Below are positions 28,743 through 40,227 of a stretch of DNA of 64,000 nucleotides, in pieces; the first letter of the stretch is position 1; every line of letters begins with the position of its first letter. Source of the DNA: Halorhabdus sp. BNX81 (lineage in GTDB: Archaea; Halobacteriota; Halobacteria; Halobacteriales; Haloarculaceae); NCBI RefSeq assembly GCF_029229925.1, contig NZ_CP107254.1, positions 1,364,001-1,428,000 of the forward strand, given 5' to 3'. The notes under the pieces were generated by a model that did no database searches, was not told the origin of the DNA, and saw only the letters and a program-made list of their open reading frames with translations. Made by a program: the position numbers and the translations under genes.

Positions 28743-29159
28743 ATGGACGCCGACGCCGATGGAGAGATGACGCTCGCGTTCGATCTCGACGCATTGCAGC
28801 ACCTGGCACATCCGGACGCGGTATTCACCGATGCTCGCCAGTGGAGCAAGTACGTGGGTATCGTCTCCGATGAGCCGACCTACGTCGTGACGAACTTCGC
28901 CCGGAAACACCGGATTCGACAGGATTTCTTCTCCGGGCCACGCGGACGAGCCGAGAGCTTCGAGACGATCAAAGACCAGTTCGACACCCCGCGGTACGTC
29001 TACGTCGGGACCGACGACGCGGCTGCGGAGGCCGCCACAGCCAACGGCTGGGAATACCTCGACGTGGAAGCCGCTGCCGACGCTGCGGAGTGGACACTCG
29101 GTGACCCAGAGGTGCCTTCGGCGGCGGACGAATCCGAAACGCGCGACGACTGGCCCTGA
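28743..29159 (+). CDS. Conserved haloarchaeal protein (DUF7124-like)
   Basis: The 138-residue protein from ATG 28743 contains TLAFDLDALQHLAHPDAVF, VGIVSDEPTYVVTNF and RKHRIRQDFFSGPRGRAES, a strongly conserved haloarchaeal block of DUF7124 type. The C-terminal part (YVYVGTDDAAAEAATANGWEYL) looks like a Rossmann-like half. A T-rich GTTTTGCTC region lies about 30 bp upstream. The function is unknown. It follows the FAD oxidoreductase on the same strand. Confidence 0.8.
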   Translation: MDADADGEMTLAFDLDALQHLAHPDAVFTDARQWSKYVGIVSDEPTYVVTNFARKHRIRQDFFSGPRGRAESFETIKDQFDTPRYVYVGTDDAAAEAATANGWEYLDVEAAADAAEWTLGDPEVPSAADESETRDDWP

Positions 29160-29237
29160 ACGATCGACGCGTTTTCGCGCAGTCGAATCCCTTCGGGTAC
29201 CGCGTCGTTTAACCACCCGGACGCGCAATCTCCGCCG

Positions 29238-29768
29238 ATGGCTACCCCCCGCGTGCCGAGCGACGAAGACCGCCTGGAACTCCCGTGTGGCGAGACCGTG
29301 GACGTCCACACCTTCGACATGGGCCGTCGTGAATTCGCGTGTCAGTGCGGCGAAACCCACGCGCTCGTCATGGACATCCACCCGCTGACACGGTTCTTGC
29401 CGACGTTTCTCGTCGACACTCTCTCCGAGACGGTCGAACCGAGCGGGGACGCCGACGAATTCGGAACCCCCCACCTCATGGGCATCGTCCTGGAGGAGTT
29501 TCCCGACGACGTGGTCGCGAAGGATGTCGAGGACGACGGCGCGATCGGTTGTGGCCTGTTGTGGGTGACGGACTTCGACTCGCGTCGCCTCCACGAAATC
29601 GTGGTGGAACTCGTCGTCGAACTTATGGAACACGCGATCAGCCACGCCGAAGATGAGACCGCCCGGGACGCCTTCGAGGAGGACATGCGCGAGTTCGACG
29701 TGGCTGCGTTCGTCGACGCCTACCGGGCTGACCGCGACTTCGATGGCGAACGCGACACACCAGTCTGA
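29238..29768 (+). CDS. Conserved haloarchaeal protein (DUF5815-like)
   Basis: The 176-residue protein has an N-terminal beta region with a Cys motif (LELPCGETVDVHTFDMG, then REFACQCGETHALVMDIHP), which may bind zinc. A helical C-terminal part follows (HEIVVELVVELMEHAISHAEDE). This is the DUF5815 pattern. A TATA-like CGTTTAACC lies about 28 bp upstream of the ATG, consistent with a leaderless transcript. The function is unknown. Confidence 0.82.
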   Translation: MATPRVPSDEDRLELPCGETVDVHTFDMGRREFACQCGETHALVMDIHPLTRFLPTFLVDTLSETVEPSGDADEFGTPHLMGIVLEEFPDDVVAKDVEDDGAIGCGLLWVTDFDSRRLHEIVVELVVELMEHAISHAEDETARDAFEEDMREFDVAAFVDAYRADRDFDGERDTPV

Positions 29769-29900
29769 CTGGTTCTGGGTCGAGTTCGTCCCCGGCGCTG
29801 GAGGTCTGTGTCGTCTGACCGGCGTGTGTGACACGGCCGGCGTCGATTCCGTCTGTGTGACGAGTTACTCCGCTACTGTCCCCCGAATAGACGCCAAGGG

Positions 29901-29922
29901 CCGTCAGACGCTAGTCTGACGG
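29901..29922 (+). repeat. Perfect 9-bp hairpin upstream of the small winged-helix-like gene
   Basis: Arms CCGTCAGAC (29901-29909) and GTCTGACGG (29914-29922) surround the loop GCTA. The core GTCTGAC/GTCAGAC recurs nearby: an imperfect palindrome CCAGTCTGACTGG at 29760-29772, GTCTGACCGG near 29814, and GTCAGACC at 29948. The cluster lies in the 187-bp intergenic region and could be an operator array or a terminator for the upstream gene. Confidence 0.5.
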
Positions 29923-29955
29923 TGTTTAATGGTGTTCGGGGACGTTTGTCAGACC

Positions 29956-30183
29956 ATGCTGCGTCACGGCGAGTTCGAGCGGATCCGCGCCGTGCTTCGG
30001 GAGTCGGATCTCGACGAACCCCTCACCGCGCGTGAGATCCACGACGTGCTGGAGGCCCACGATGAGTCCTTCGAGAGCCCCCACGAGATCGCGACCGTGC
30101 TCGGCCGTCACGCCGAGACCGGCGCGGTCGAAGTGATCCGCGGCCACCCCTACCGGTATCGATTCGACGACCGCGGGCAATGA
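29956..30183 (+). CDS. 75-residue winged-helix-like protein
   Basis: ATG at 29956 gives MLRHGEFERIRAVLRESDL followed by PLTAREIHDVLEAHDESFESPHEIATVLGRHAETGAVEVI and YRYRF. This helix-helix-helix-strand pattern with a terminal basic strand resembles a small winged-helix domain. An earlier ATG at 29929 is possible, but the residues added (VFGDVCQT) look unlike a family start. The preceding GTCTGAC repeats and hairpin make autoregulation conceivable. No family name can be given with confidence. Confidence 0.65.
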   Translation: MLRHGEFERIRAVLRESDLDEPLTAREIHDVLEAHDESFESPHEIATVLGRHAETGAVEVIRGHPYRYRFDDRGQ

Positions 30184-30215
30184 GGTCTCACGCGTAATTC
30201 TCGACCACAACTGGT

Positions 30216-31973
30216 TTGAAACGACCCGGCGTGGCTCCGTTTGTGAATCGTGTCATCGATCGGCTGGGGCTGAAAGAACCGCGGCGAGCGCTCGCTCTTG
30301 TCGTGCTCGCCGCACTTGTTGCCCGACTTATCGCTCTGGACGTCCGGGTCGCCCACTGGGACGAGGCGCGGGTCGGGTACTGGATCCTCCACACTGCCGA
30401 CACGGGATGGTGGGAGTACCGGCCGATCATCCACGGCCCGTTCGTCCAGCACGTCACGCGCTGGACCTTCGCCGTTGCGGGCGTCTCGGACTTCACGATG
30501 CGACTGCCGGTAGCTCTGATCGGGTCGGCGCTCCCGGCGACGGCCCTGCTGTTCCGGTCGCGTTTGCGCGATGTCGAAACCATCGCGCTCGGTGTCATTC
30601 TCGCGGCGAATCCACTCCTCCTCTACTACTCGCGGTTCATGCGCAGCGACCTGCCGCTGGCCGCATTCGCCTTCGTCACGCTCGGTGCGATCGTGGCCGC
30701 GATCGATACGGATCGGCGGCGCTACCTTCACCTCGCTGCGATCGCGTTCGCGCTCGCACTGACGACCAAGGAGAATGCGGTCCTCTATCCCGTCTCGTGG
30801 CTCGGGGCCGGCACGCTGGTTGTTCTCTCCCGGTTGGCCGCGGATCACTACGATGGGGGTGATCCGATCGCGACCCTGCGAAGTTGGGTGACAGCGACCC
30901 GGCGGCGCGCGTGGGCCTGGCGACGGACGCTCCTTGCGCTTCCGTTTGAGATTCTCGCCGTAGTCGCGTTCTTCTATGCGCCGCGCTCGCCCGAGGCTGA
31001 CGCCGGCCTCTTCAGTGCGCTTGCCGACCCGACGTTGCTCCCCGGCGTCCTGGGGCAGGCGACGGTCGGCGCGACTGGTGAACTCATGGACCTCTGGCTG
31101 TCGCCCAGCGTCCGTGGCCACGCCTACGCCCCGTATCTCGCGCACTTTCTGGTAGTTCTGGCCATGGCTTCGGCCGGCACTGCGGTGCTTGCAGTCCTGG
31201 CAGTTCGTTGGCAGCCTCGTCCCCTGGTAACGTTCTGTGGCTGGTGGGCGCTGTCGGGGGTTGTCGGCTACCCGTACGTCGCTGACATCAAAGCGCCGTG
31301 GCTCGCGATTCACGTCGTCGTTGCGCTTGCGATCCCGGCGGCTGTCGGGCTACTCGCCGTCGTCGAGCGGTTCCGGGCGGCCCGCATCGAGCGCCGTCAG
31401 CTTGCATCGGTCGGATTGGCGCTGCTCCTCGTTTTTTCGGGCGTATTCGCCGTCGCTTCGGCGGGATTCACGACATACCACCAGCCACCCGACGGCTTCA
31501 ACGTCGTCGCACAGAGCGGTCAGCCGGGCGGGGATATTCGCCCAGTTCTCCAAGACATCCGTGCGGTGGCAGGCCACAACGATGGAACCGATGTCCTCTA
31601 CTACGGGAACCTCTCGTTCAGGGACGAGACGTGGGCGAACCACCCCCCCGCGCCCAGCGACTGGTTCAACCGATTGCCGATACCGTGGTACACCGAGCGG
31701 GCCAACGCCACCGTCGATAGTGTTGAGACCGCCGAGGGACTCCCCACGAACCCGCCGCCGGTCGTGATCGCCGAAGGCCGCGATCGGGCGGAACTCGCGG
31801 CTGCGCTTGACGGATATGCGGTCCGCGAGGAGGCGATTTTGATCCGCGGCGGGCGACGGACCATCGAGGTGTTCGGGTTCGAATACCACCTCGGCGGGAA
31901 AACGTTCGCCTTTTTCATCGACCGTGACGCCCTCGAAGCCGCCACAGCCGGCCGTGATAGCGCGCCCCCGTGA
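30216..31973 (+). CDS. Agl23-type flippase-associated membrane protein (TIGR03663 family)
   Basis: The 585-residue protein has 10-12 hydrophobic helices. A first extracellular loop carries the conserved block VAHWDEARVGYWILHTADTGWWEYRPIIHGPFVQH with its acidic Asp-Glu pair, as in GT39/PMT-like glycosyltransferases. This block is diagnostic of the TIGR03663 family, named Agl23 in haloarchaea and linked to lipid-linked oligosaccharide flipping. A soluble C-terminal domain of about 150 residues follows. The start is uncertain: the frame opens at TTG 30216, with GTG alternatives at 30231 and 30243. Confidence 0.85.
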   Translation: MKRPGVAPFVNRVIDRLGLKEPRRALALVVLAALVARLIALDVRVAHWDEARVGYWILHTADTGWWEYRPIIHGPFVQHVTRWTFAVAGVSDFTMRLPVALIGSALPATALLFRSRLRDVETIALGVILAANPLLLYYSRFMRSDLPLAAFAFVTLGAIVAAIDTDRRRYLHLAAIAFALALTTKENAVLYPVSWLGAGTLVVLSRLAADHYDGGDPIATLRSWVTATRRRAWAWRRTLLALPFEILAVVAFFYAPRSPEADAGLFSALADPTLLPGVLGQATVGATGELMDLWLSPSVRGHAYAPYLAHFLVVLAMASAGTAVLAVLAVRWQPRPLVTFCGWWALSGVVGYPYVADIKAPWLAIHVVVALAIPAAVGLLAVVERFRAARIERRQLASVGLALLLVFSGVFAVASAGFTTYHQPPDGFNVVAQSGQPGGDIRPVLQDIRAVAGHNDGTDVLYYGNLSFRDETWANHPPAPSDWFNRLPIPWYTERANATVDSVETAEGLPTNPPPVVIAEGRDRAELAAALDGYAVREEAILIRGGRRTIEVFGFEYHLGGKTFAFFIDRDALEAATAGRDSAPP

Positions 31974-32019
31974 TACGATATTCGAAATCAAACTTCGAGG
32001 ATCGTAACCTTTCGCCGGG

Positions 32020-32026
32020 TTTATTA
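32020..32026 (+). promoter_or_regulatory. TATA box of carB
   Basis: TTTATTA lies about 28 bp upstream of the carB ATG at 32051. The spacing indicates a leaderless transcript for carB. Confidence 0.5.
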
Positions 32027-32050
32027 CGATGAGCGAACTCCGAATGCACA

Positions 32051-35272
<3,222 letters not shown>

Positions 35273-35279
35273 CTGGCAC

Positions 35280-35801
35280 ATGGATCCCAGCGAACAGGCA
35301 CTGGCATCGCTGCTCGATGAGGGTGAGTCCCTCGAAGAGACCTGGACAGTCGATACGATCTCCCGGGGCTTCGAGTTGGCCGCCCCCGGACTCGGCAGCC
35401 GAGAGACACTTGGCTTGACCGGCAAGCGGCTCGTCTGGCTCGACGAGGAGTTCGAAACGGTCGACCTCGAGGCCGTCGAATCGGTCGAAACGAATGCTGT
35501 CAGCCAGTCACCCACGTCGATCCTCATCGTGATCGGGGTGTTGGGGATCGTGCTCGGGACGATCGTGACGCCGCTTCTCTGGGTATTTACCTCACTCTCG
35601 ATGGAACTGACGCTTGCACCGCTGGTGGTTGGGTTGCTCGCGCTCGTCCTGGGTGTTGTCGGCACCCGTCTCTGGGACCGCGAGGATGCCGAGCAACAGC
35701 ATTATCTCGACGTGAAGACGATGACGGAGACGATCCAGATCTACGCCACGGAAGCGACTGTCGAGACGATCACCGAACGCATTCGATCCGAGACCGAGTG
35801 A
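35280..35801 (+). CDS. Two-TM protein with PH-like halves, downstream of carB
   Basis: The 173-residue protein begins seven bases after carB stops, so it is probably co-transcribed. An N-terminal beta-rich part (RETLGLTGKRLVWLDEEFETVDLEAVESVE) and a C-terminal strand region (YLDVKTMTETIQIYATEATVETI) flank two membrane helices (about residues 82-104 and 108-130). This resembles a bacterial PH domain split by membrane helices, as in YdbS/bPH proteins. No link to CarB function is known. Confidence 0.75.
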   Translation: MDPSEQALASLLDEGESLEETWTVDTISRGFELAAPGLGSRETLGLTGKRLVWLDEEFETVDLEAVESVETNAVSQSPTSILIVIGVLGIVLGTIVTPLLWVFTSLSMELTLAPLVVGLLALVLGVVGTRLWDREDAEQQHYLDVKTMTETIQIYATEATVETITERIRSETE

Positions 35802-35859
35802 GCCCCGGCGGCTCCCAGCGACCGGCAAACACTTGCCCCCGTCGGTCGATAGAGGGGGT

Positions 35860-36756
35860 ATGAGCGACGTGGACCTTTCGGCCGAGAAGTACGAGAAACA
35901 CAGACAGGCAGGAAAGATCTTGGCAGAAGTACGCGACGAGGCCGCCGATCGCGTCGAAGTCGGTGTGAGCCATCTCGAAATCGCCGAGTGGGCCGAAGAC
36001 CGCATTCGGGAACTGGGCGGGAAACCGGCGTTTCCGGTCAACATCAGTGTCGATGAGGAGGCTGCGCACGCGACCCCCGGCATCGACGACGAGGCGACCT
36101 TCGGCGAGGAATTGATCAACCTCGACATCGGCGTCAGCATCGACGGGTGGCTCGCGGACACGGCCGTTACAGTCGACCTGTCGGGCCACGCCGAACTCAC
36201 GGAGGCCTCTGCCGAAGCTCTCGAGGCAGCCCTCGAGATCGTCGAACCGGGCGTCGAGACTGGCGAGATCGGGCGGGTCGTCGAGGAGGCCATCGACGGG
36301 TACGGCTTCAACCCGGTCGTCAATCTCACTGGGCATGGACTCGGCCAGTACGAACAGCACACCGAACCCAACATCCCCAACCGGGCGGTCTCCCAGAGTG
36401 CAACGCTGTCGGCCGGCGACGTCGTCGCCATCGAACCGTTCGCCACCGATGGGGCCGGCAAGGTCCGGGAGGGCAGCGACGAGGAGATCTTCGCACTCGA
36501 CCGGGAGGGGTCGGTTCGCGACCGGCGTGCGCGCCAGGCACTCGAACAGATCACCGAGGAGTTCAAGACCCTGCCCTTCGCAACGCGGTGGCTCGACGTC
36601 AAACGGCCGTCGATGGCACTCAAACGCCTGAAGCGCAACGACATCGTTCACGGCTATCCCGTCCTCAAGGAGGAAGATGGAAAATACGTCAGCCAGAAGG
36701 AACACACGATCATCGTGACCGAGGACGGGTGTGAGGTCACGACCCGGAGCCGGTAG
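35860..36756 (+). CDS. map: Methionine aminopeptidase, type II
   Basis: Map removes the initiator methionine from new proteins using two divalent metals. The 298-residue protein has the metal ligands in order: NLDIGVSIDGWLADTAVTVDL (two Asp), LTGHGLGQYEQH (His), AIEPFAT (Glu) and SQKEHTIIV (Glu). The insertion before the last ligand (TLPFATRWLDVKRPSMALKRLKRNDI) is the type II helical subdomain typical of archaea. ATG at 35860 matches the family start. Confidence 0.95.
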   Translation: MSDVDLSAEKYEKHRQAGKILAEVRDEAADRVEVGVSHLEIAEWAEDRIRELGGKPAFPVNISVDEEAAHATPGIDDEATFGEELINLDIGVSIDGWLADTAVTVDLSGHAELTEASAEALEAALEIVEPGVETGEIGRVVEEAIDGYGFNPVVNLTGHGLGQYEQHTEPNIPNRAVSQSATLSAGDVVAIEPFATDGAGKVREGSDEEIFALDREGSVRDRRARQALEQITEEFKTLPFATRWLDVKRPSMALKRLKRNDIVHGYPVLKEEDGKYVSQKEHTIIVTEDGCEVTTRSR

Positions 36757-36800
36757 GTCGCCGCGAGACGGACGAGTACAGTCGGCCGAGCGGGGAGTCC

Positions 36801-37001
36801 TCAGGCGTCGTTCATCCGGCGTTCGGTTCGCTGCCCGCAGGATCGACAGACAGACACCCGATACGGTTCCCGGGAGTAGGCGGCGTTGTCCGAGGCCTCG
36901 TTTTCGGTCAGCAACGTGATCGAGACGTCGTGTGGGTGTTCGCCACGACAGGAGGAGCAGTACTCGACGCGGGTATTTGTCGCCTGATTGGCGGTCGCCA
37001 T
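36801..37001 (-). CDS. Small zinc beta-ribbon protein (DUF7835-like)
   Basis: The 66-residue protein has two CxxC pairs (VEYCSSCRGEHPHDVSI and VSVCRSCGQRTERRMNDA) separated by a Glu/Asn-rich stretch with SREPYRV. This is the pattern of the haloarchaeal DUF7835 putative zinc beta-ribbon family. Such small proteins may bind RNA or protein partners. A candidate TATA-like element (CCTTTTAATTGG read in reverse) lies about 25-30 bp upstream of the ATG. Confidence 0.8.
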   Translation of the reverse strand: MATANQATNTRVEYCSSCRGEHPHDVSITLLTENEASDNAAYSREPYRVSVCRSCGQRTERRMNDA

Positions 37002-37324
37002 AGAGGAGAGAAGTCGGCAGGTACCTTTTAATTGGAGAGTCGTTCGTACTGTTCAGCGGCTGTCGGGGGACCAATTTGGGTGTCACGGCCCAAAATCCTC
37101 CTAACGCGGCTATTGAGCGTTCTACGCTCGTTTCATGGGATAAAAACAGTCCGAAAACGGCCGATAGATATTTATATTTGGGTTAACGAAGCGAGGTCGC
37201 TTCCAATTTTGAGACCGTCAACCGCAACCGATCGAATCCGTCTCCGCTCAATTCGGTATTTCGACGCGAGTCGACGATACTCCCCTCGGAAGCTTCTTTG
37301 GACCCCAGCGGCGAGTGTCCCAGC
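37002..37324. other. 323-bp intergenic region, no gene seen
   Basis: No coding frame is convincing. Small inverted repeats occur: GAGCG and CGCTC around five bases near 37113, and AAGCGA and TCGCTT around two bases near 37190. An AT-rich GATATTTATATTTG stretch near 37165 looks like a strong TATA element with no gene in range, so an unrecognised small transcript is possible. The HIT gene has its own candidate element (TTCTTTGG, about 37291). Confidence 0.35.
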
Positions 37325-37867
37325 ATGGATCAGGTCTTCGCCCCGTGGCGCATCGAGTGGGTCGAACGCGCGGAGAAGAACCCCGACGTCGATGAGTGTA
37401 TCTTCTGTGAACTCCCCGCGTGGGACGACGATCGGGAGCACCGCCTCCTCGCCGAGAACGACCACGCCTACGTTCTTCTCAACAACTACCCGTACAATCC
37501 CGGTCACGCGATGGTGATCCCGCGCGCACACGCCGGGGCCTACGGCGACCTCGACGACGCACAACTCCTGGATCACGCCCACCTCAAACAGCGAACGATC
37601 GACGCCATGGACGCCGCCTTCGACCCCGACGGCTACAACGTCGGGCTGAATCTCGGCGGTAGCGCGGCCGGCGGGTCGATCGACGACCACCTCCACACCC
37701 ACGTCGTCCCGCGCTGGTCGGGCGACAACAACTTCATGGCGGTGATCTCCGACACGAAAGTCATCGTCGAGGCACTTGAGGACTCTTACGACCGACTCCA
37801 CGACGCCTTTGCCGATCAACCCGGGGCAACCGTCTCCGATCCGGACGACGCCGTCTCCTTTTCGTGA
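37325..37867 (+). CDS. HIT-family nucleotide hydrolase/transferase
   Basis: The 180-residue protein has CIFCELP, the nucleotide-binding segment LLNNYPYNPGHAMVIPRAHAG and the catalytic triad HLHTHVVPRW (HxHxH pattern). These enzymes cleave or transfer the alpha-phosphate of dinucleotide or adenylylated substrates (AP4A hydrolase/Fhit type). The frame is open to 37298, but ATG at 37325 matches the family start MDQVFAPWR. A TATA-like element lies about 30 bp upstream. Confidence 0.9.
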   Translation: MDQVFAPWRIEWVERAEKNPDVDECIFCELPAWDDDREHRLLAENDHAYVLLNNYPYNPGHAMVIPRAHAGAYGDLDDAQLLDHAHLKQRTIDAMDAAFDPDGYNVGLNLGGSAAGGSIDDHLHTHVVPRWSGDNNFMAVISDTKVIVEALEDSYDRLHDAFADQPGATVSDPDDAVSFS

Positions 37868-37903
37868 TCCGATTCGCCCGACAGCAATTCACGCCGCTGT
37901 CGA

Positions 37904-38047
37904 TCACAGTCCCTGGTCGGTGAACCGACCCTCTTGCTCGTAGATGGTCACCAACTCCGTGAGGAACTCCTCGATCGTTTCGTCGTCTTCGAGATGTGGC
38001 TCGATCCGTTCGACCAGTTCGTCGTCGAGCTCGATCGTGTGTGGCAT
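37904..38047 (-). CDS. 47-residue protein (DUF7557-like)
   Basis: ATG at 38047 opens 47 codons: MPHTIELDDELVERIEPHL, EDDETIEEFLTELVTIYEQEG, ending RFTDQGL. This matches the small haloarchaeal DUF7557 family. The strand-helix-helix layout is like ribbon-helix-helix antitoxins. TATA-like TCTATAAGA (about 38071-38079 on the minus strand) is 28 bp upstream, so the message is leaderless. No toxin gene lies next to it. It is overlapped by a longer frame on the opposite strand that has no coding character. Confidence 0.8.
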   Translation of the reverse strand: MPHTIELDDELVERIEPHLEDDETIEEFLTELVTIYEQEGRFTDQGL

Positions 38048-38168
38048 TATATACCGTACATGCTATTGACTCTTATAGATGCCGACCGGGTGGCTAACGG
38101 CTGTCAGTCAGTCTTGCCTGGATGCAAACACGAAGTCACTTTAGGCCCGGATCACCAACTCACGATCG

Positions 38169-39110
38169 ATGACTCGTCGCAGGACGCTCCGGCGTGTCGG
38201 ATTACTGTTGTTCGGAGCGAACCTGGCACTCTTCCTGTCAAAAGGCGTGGTCGCCGTCGAGACGGGGAGTCTCGCCGTCCAGTCCGAAGCGATCAACAGT
38301 CTCGCCGACACCGTGTATTCGCTGGTGATCGTCGGCGGGCTGTACCTCACGACGCGGCCGCCCGACTTCGAGCATCCCCATGGCCACGAACGGATCGAGC
38401 CGTTCGTCTCGTTGTTCGTTGCGGCCGGTATCTTCCTGGCCGGCGGCGCGGTGATCTACCAGTCCGGAACGGCTTTGCTTGCCGGTGACATCGAACCGTT
38501 ACGGAGTCCAGCCGCCGTCGGCATCCTCGTGCTCACCATCGCCGCGAAACTCGCGCTCTATCGATACTGTCTGACTGTCGGGCGAACCTGGCAGTCCCCG
38601 GCACTGGTCGCGACGGCTCTCGATAATCGAAACGACGTGCTGACAGCCGGGGCTGCACTGGTCGGCGTCATCGGGGCAGCCGTCGGGGCACCGATTCTCG
38701 ACCCGCTCGCTGCACTCGTGGTGGCCCTCGGGATCCTCCATACCGGCGTCGAGGTCGTCCGGGACAACGTCAACTACCTCGTCGGCGCGGCCCCGCCTGA
38801 CGAACTCCGCAAAGAAATCCTCCAGACGGCGCTGGACCATCCGGACGTCGAGGGTGCCCACGATGTGATCGCCCATTATGTCGGTCCGGAAATCGACGTC
38901 AGCCTTCACGTCGAGGTCGAAGGCGATCGAACGCTCCGGGAGGCCCACGACATCGAATCGGCCGTCGTCACATCCGTCGAAGCCCTCCCGCAAGTCGACG
39001 ACGCGTTCGTCCACGTCGATCCGCGGGAACTCGGCGAGTGGAAGGCTGACGAGGAGGTCGAGCAGTTCGTGGATCCAACGCCCGACGATGGCGAGACAGA
39101 TTCGAGATGA
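38169..39110 (+). CDS. Cation diffusion facilitator, Mn-type metal ligands
   Basis: The 313-residue CDF protein has six membrane helices and a C-terminal cytoplasmic ferredoxin-like domain. Ligands are Asn43 and Asp47 in helix 2 (EAINSLADTVY) and Asp152 and Asp156 in helix 5 (ALDNRNDVLTA). An Asp in place of the zinc-transporter His in helix 5, giving DxxxD, is typical of manganese or iron exporters such as MntE. The HPHGHERIE loop is conserved. It should export a divalent metal against protons. Confidence 0.9.
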   Translation: MTRRRTLRRVGLLLFGANLALFLSKGVVAVETGSLAVQSEAINSLADTVYSLVIVGGLYLTTRPPDFEHPHGHERIEPFVSLFVAAGIFLAGGAVIYQSGTALLAGDIEPLRSPAAVGILVLTIAAKLALYRYCLTVGRTWQSPALVATALDNRNDVLTAGAALVGVIGAAVGAPILDPLAALVVALGILHTGVEVVRDNVNYLVGAAPPDELRKEILQTALDHPDVEGAHDVIAHYVGPEIDVSLHVEVEGDRTLREAHDIESAVVTSVEALPQVDDAFVHVDPRELGEWKADEEVEQFVDPTPDDGETDSR

Positions 39111-39385
39111 GTGGATAGCTACACGAGGCCGCGGGATACGCTGACACGAAACCACCACACTCAGTGCCTACCGTCCGTTCTGCGGTTCGATACGGGCGGA
39201 CGGTGTTGACGCGGAGGCCGATATTGAGGACATTTGGGCGTATAAATCGATATGCGGCGTTGTTCTGTCTATATAATTCTATATATGCAGGCATGTGCTG
39301 GATATATTCATACGTTTGGCCGTTCTTTCGGGGAATTTGGCACAAGCCTTTTGGTGTATATCGCCGAAAATTCATACGGGGTAGT

Positions 39386-40153
39386 ATGGCATTACTCGAT
39401 AATACGGTCGCCGTGGTCACCGGCGGTTCGAGTGGTATCGGTCGGAATATCTGTGAGACGTTTGCGTCGGAAGGCGCGTCAGTAGTGAACGCTGATATCC
39501 GAGAGGAACCCCGGGAAGGTGGAGTCCCCACCCACGAGATGGTGACTGAAGCGTACGGCGTCGCGGCGACGTTCGTCGAGTGTGACGTCTCGGAGAGGGC
39601 CGACTTGGAAGCCGTTGCCGACGCGGCTGAGGATCTCGGTGGGCTCGACGTCTGGGTCAACAATGCCGGGATCTTCCGCGGTGAGGAGTTCACCGAGGTC
39701 ACGGAAGCGGAGTACGATCAGTTGATGGACATCAACGTCAAGGGGACGTTCTTCGGTGCCCAGGTCGCCATCGAGCGAATGGTCGAGGACGGCGGCGGGA
39801 GCCTGATCAACCTCTCCAGCGTGGCCGGCTTGGAGGGGTCGGGTGACTTCGTCACGTACTGCTCGTCGAAGGGGGCCGTCAGACTGATGACCTACTCGCT
39901 GGCGGACAAGTACGGGCCGGACGGCGTCCGCGTCAACGCCATCCACCCGGGCGTCATCGAGACGGAGATGGTAACCGACGACGTGCCGATCATCGGCGGC
40001 GAGAGCGAGGACGCGTTCCGCCAGCAAATCCCCTCCCGACGGTTCGGCAAGCCGGAAGACATCGGCAACGCAGCGCTCTTTCTCGCCAGCGACATGAGCG
40101 ACTACGTCAACGGGGAGTCACTGGTCGTCGATGGCGGCCAGACGAACACCTGA
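39386..40153 (+). CDS. Short-chain dehydrogenase/reductase
   Basis: The 255-residue SDR has the cofactor loop TGGSSGIG, NNAG, the catalytic Ser (LSSVAG) and YCSSK. Asp after the second strand (VVNADIR) favours NAD(H) over NADP(H). ATG at 39386 is the family start; upstream in the same frame lies AT-rich intergenic sequence that is not protein-like. The intergenic 275 bp has several TATA-like stretches, including CGTATAAATCG and TATATAATT. The substrate cannot be predicted. Confidence 0.9.
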   Translation: MALLDNTVAVVTGGSSGIGRNICETFASEGASVVNADIREEPREGGVPTHEMVTEAYGVAATFVECDVSERADLEAVADAAEDLGGLDVWVNNAGIFRGEEFTEVTEAEYDQLMDINVKGTFFGAQVAIERMVEDGGGSLINLSSVAGLEGSGDFVTYCSSKGAVRLMTYSLADKYGPDGVRVNAIHPGVIETEMVTDDVPIIGGESEDAFRQQIPSRRFGKPEDIGNAALFLASDMSDYVNGESLVVDGGQTNT

Positions 40154-40227
40154 CGGGTTCCATCCGCCGCGTCGGGTGCCGAACCGCGGACCAGCCGTTT
40201 TTTAGGGACCGCGAGATTGGTGAGTAC

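Noticed and set aside
35770-37086. Long open frame (438 codons) on the minus strand opposite map
   Set aside because: It is the mirror of map and of the zinc-ribbon gene's flank, with low-complexity Arg/Asp/Val content and no motifs. Map has all five metal ligands on the plus strand.
37934-38488. 184-codon plus-strand frame covering the start of the CDF gene
   Set aside because: It overlaps both the 47-residue gene (opposite strand) and the clear CDF frame, and ends in Arg-rich shadow sequence.
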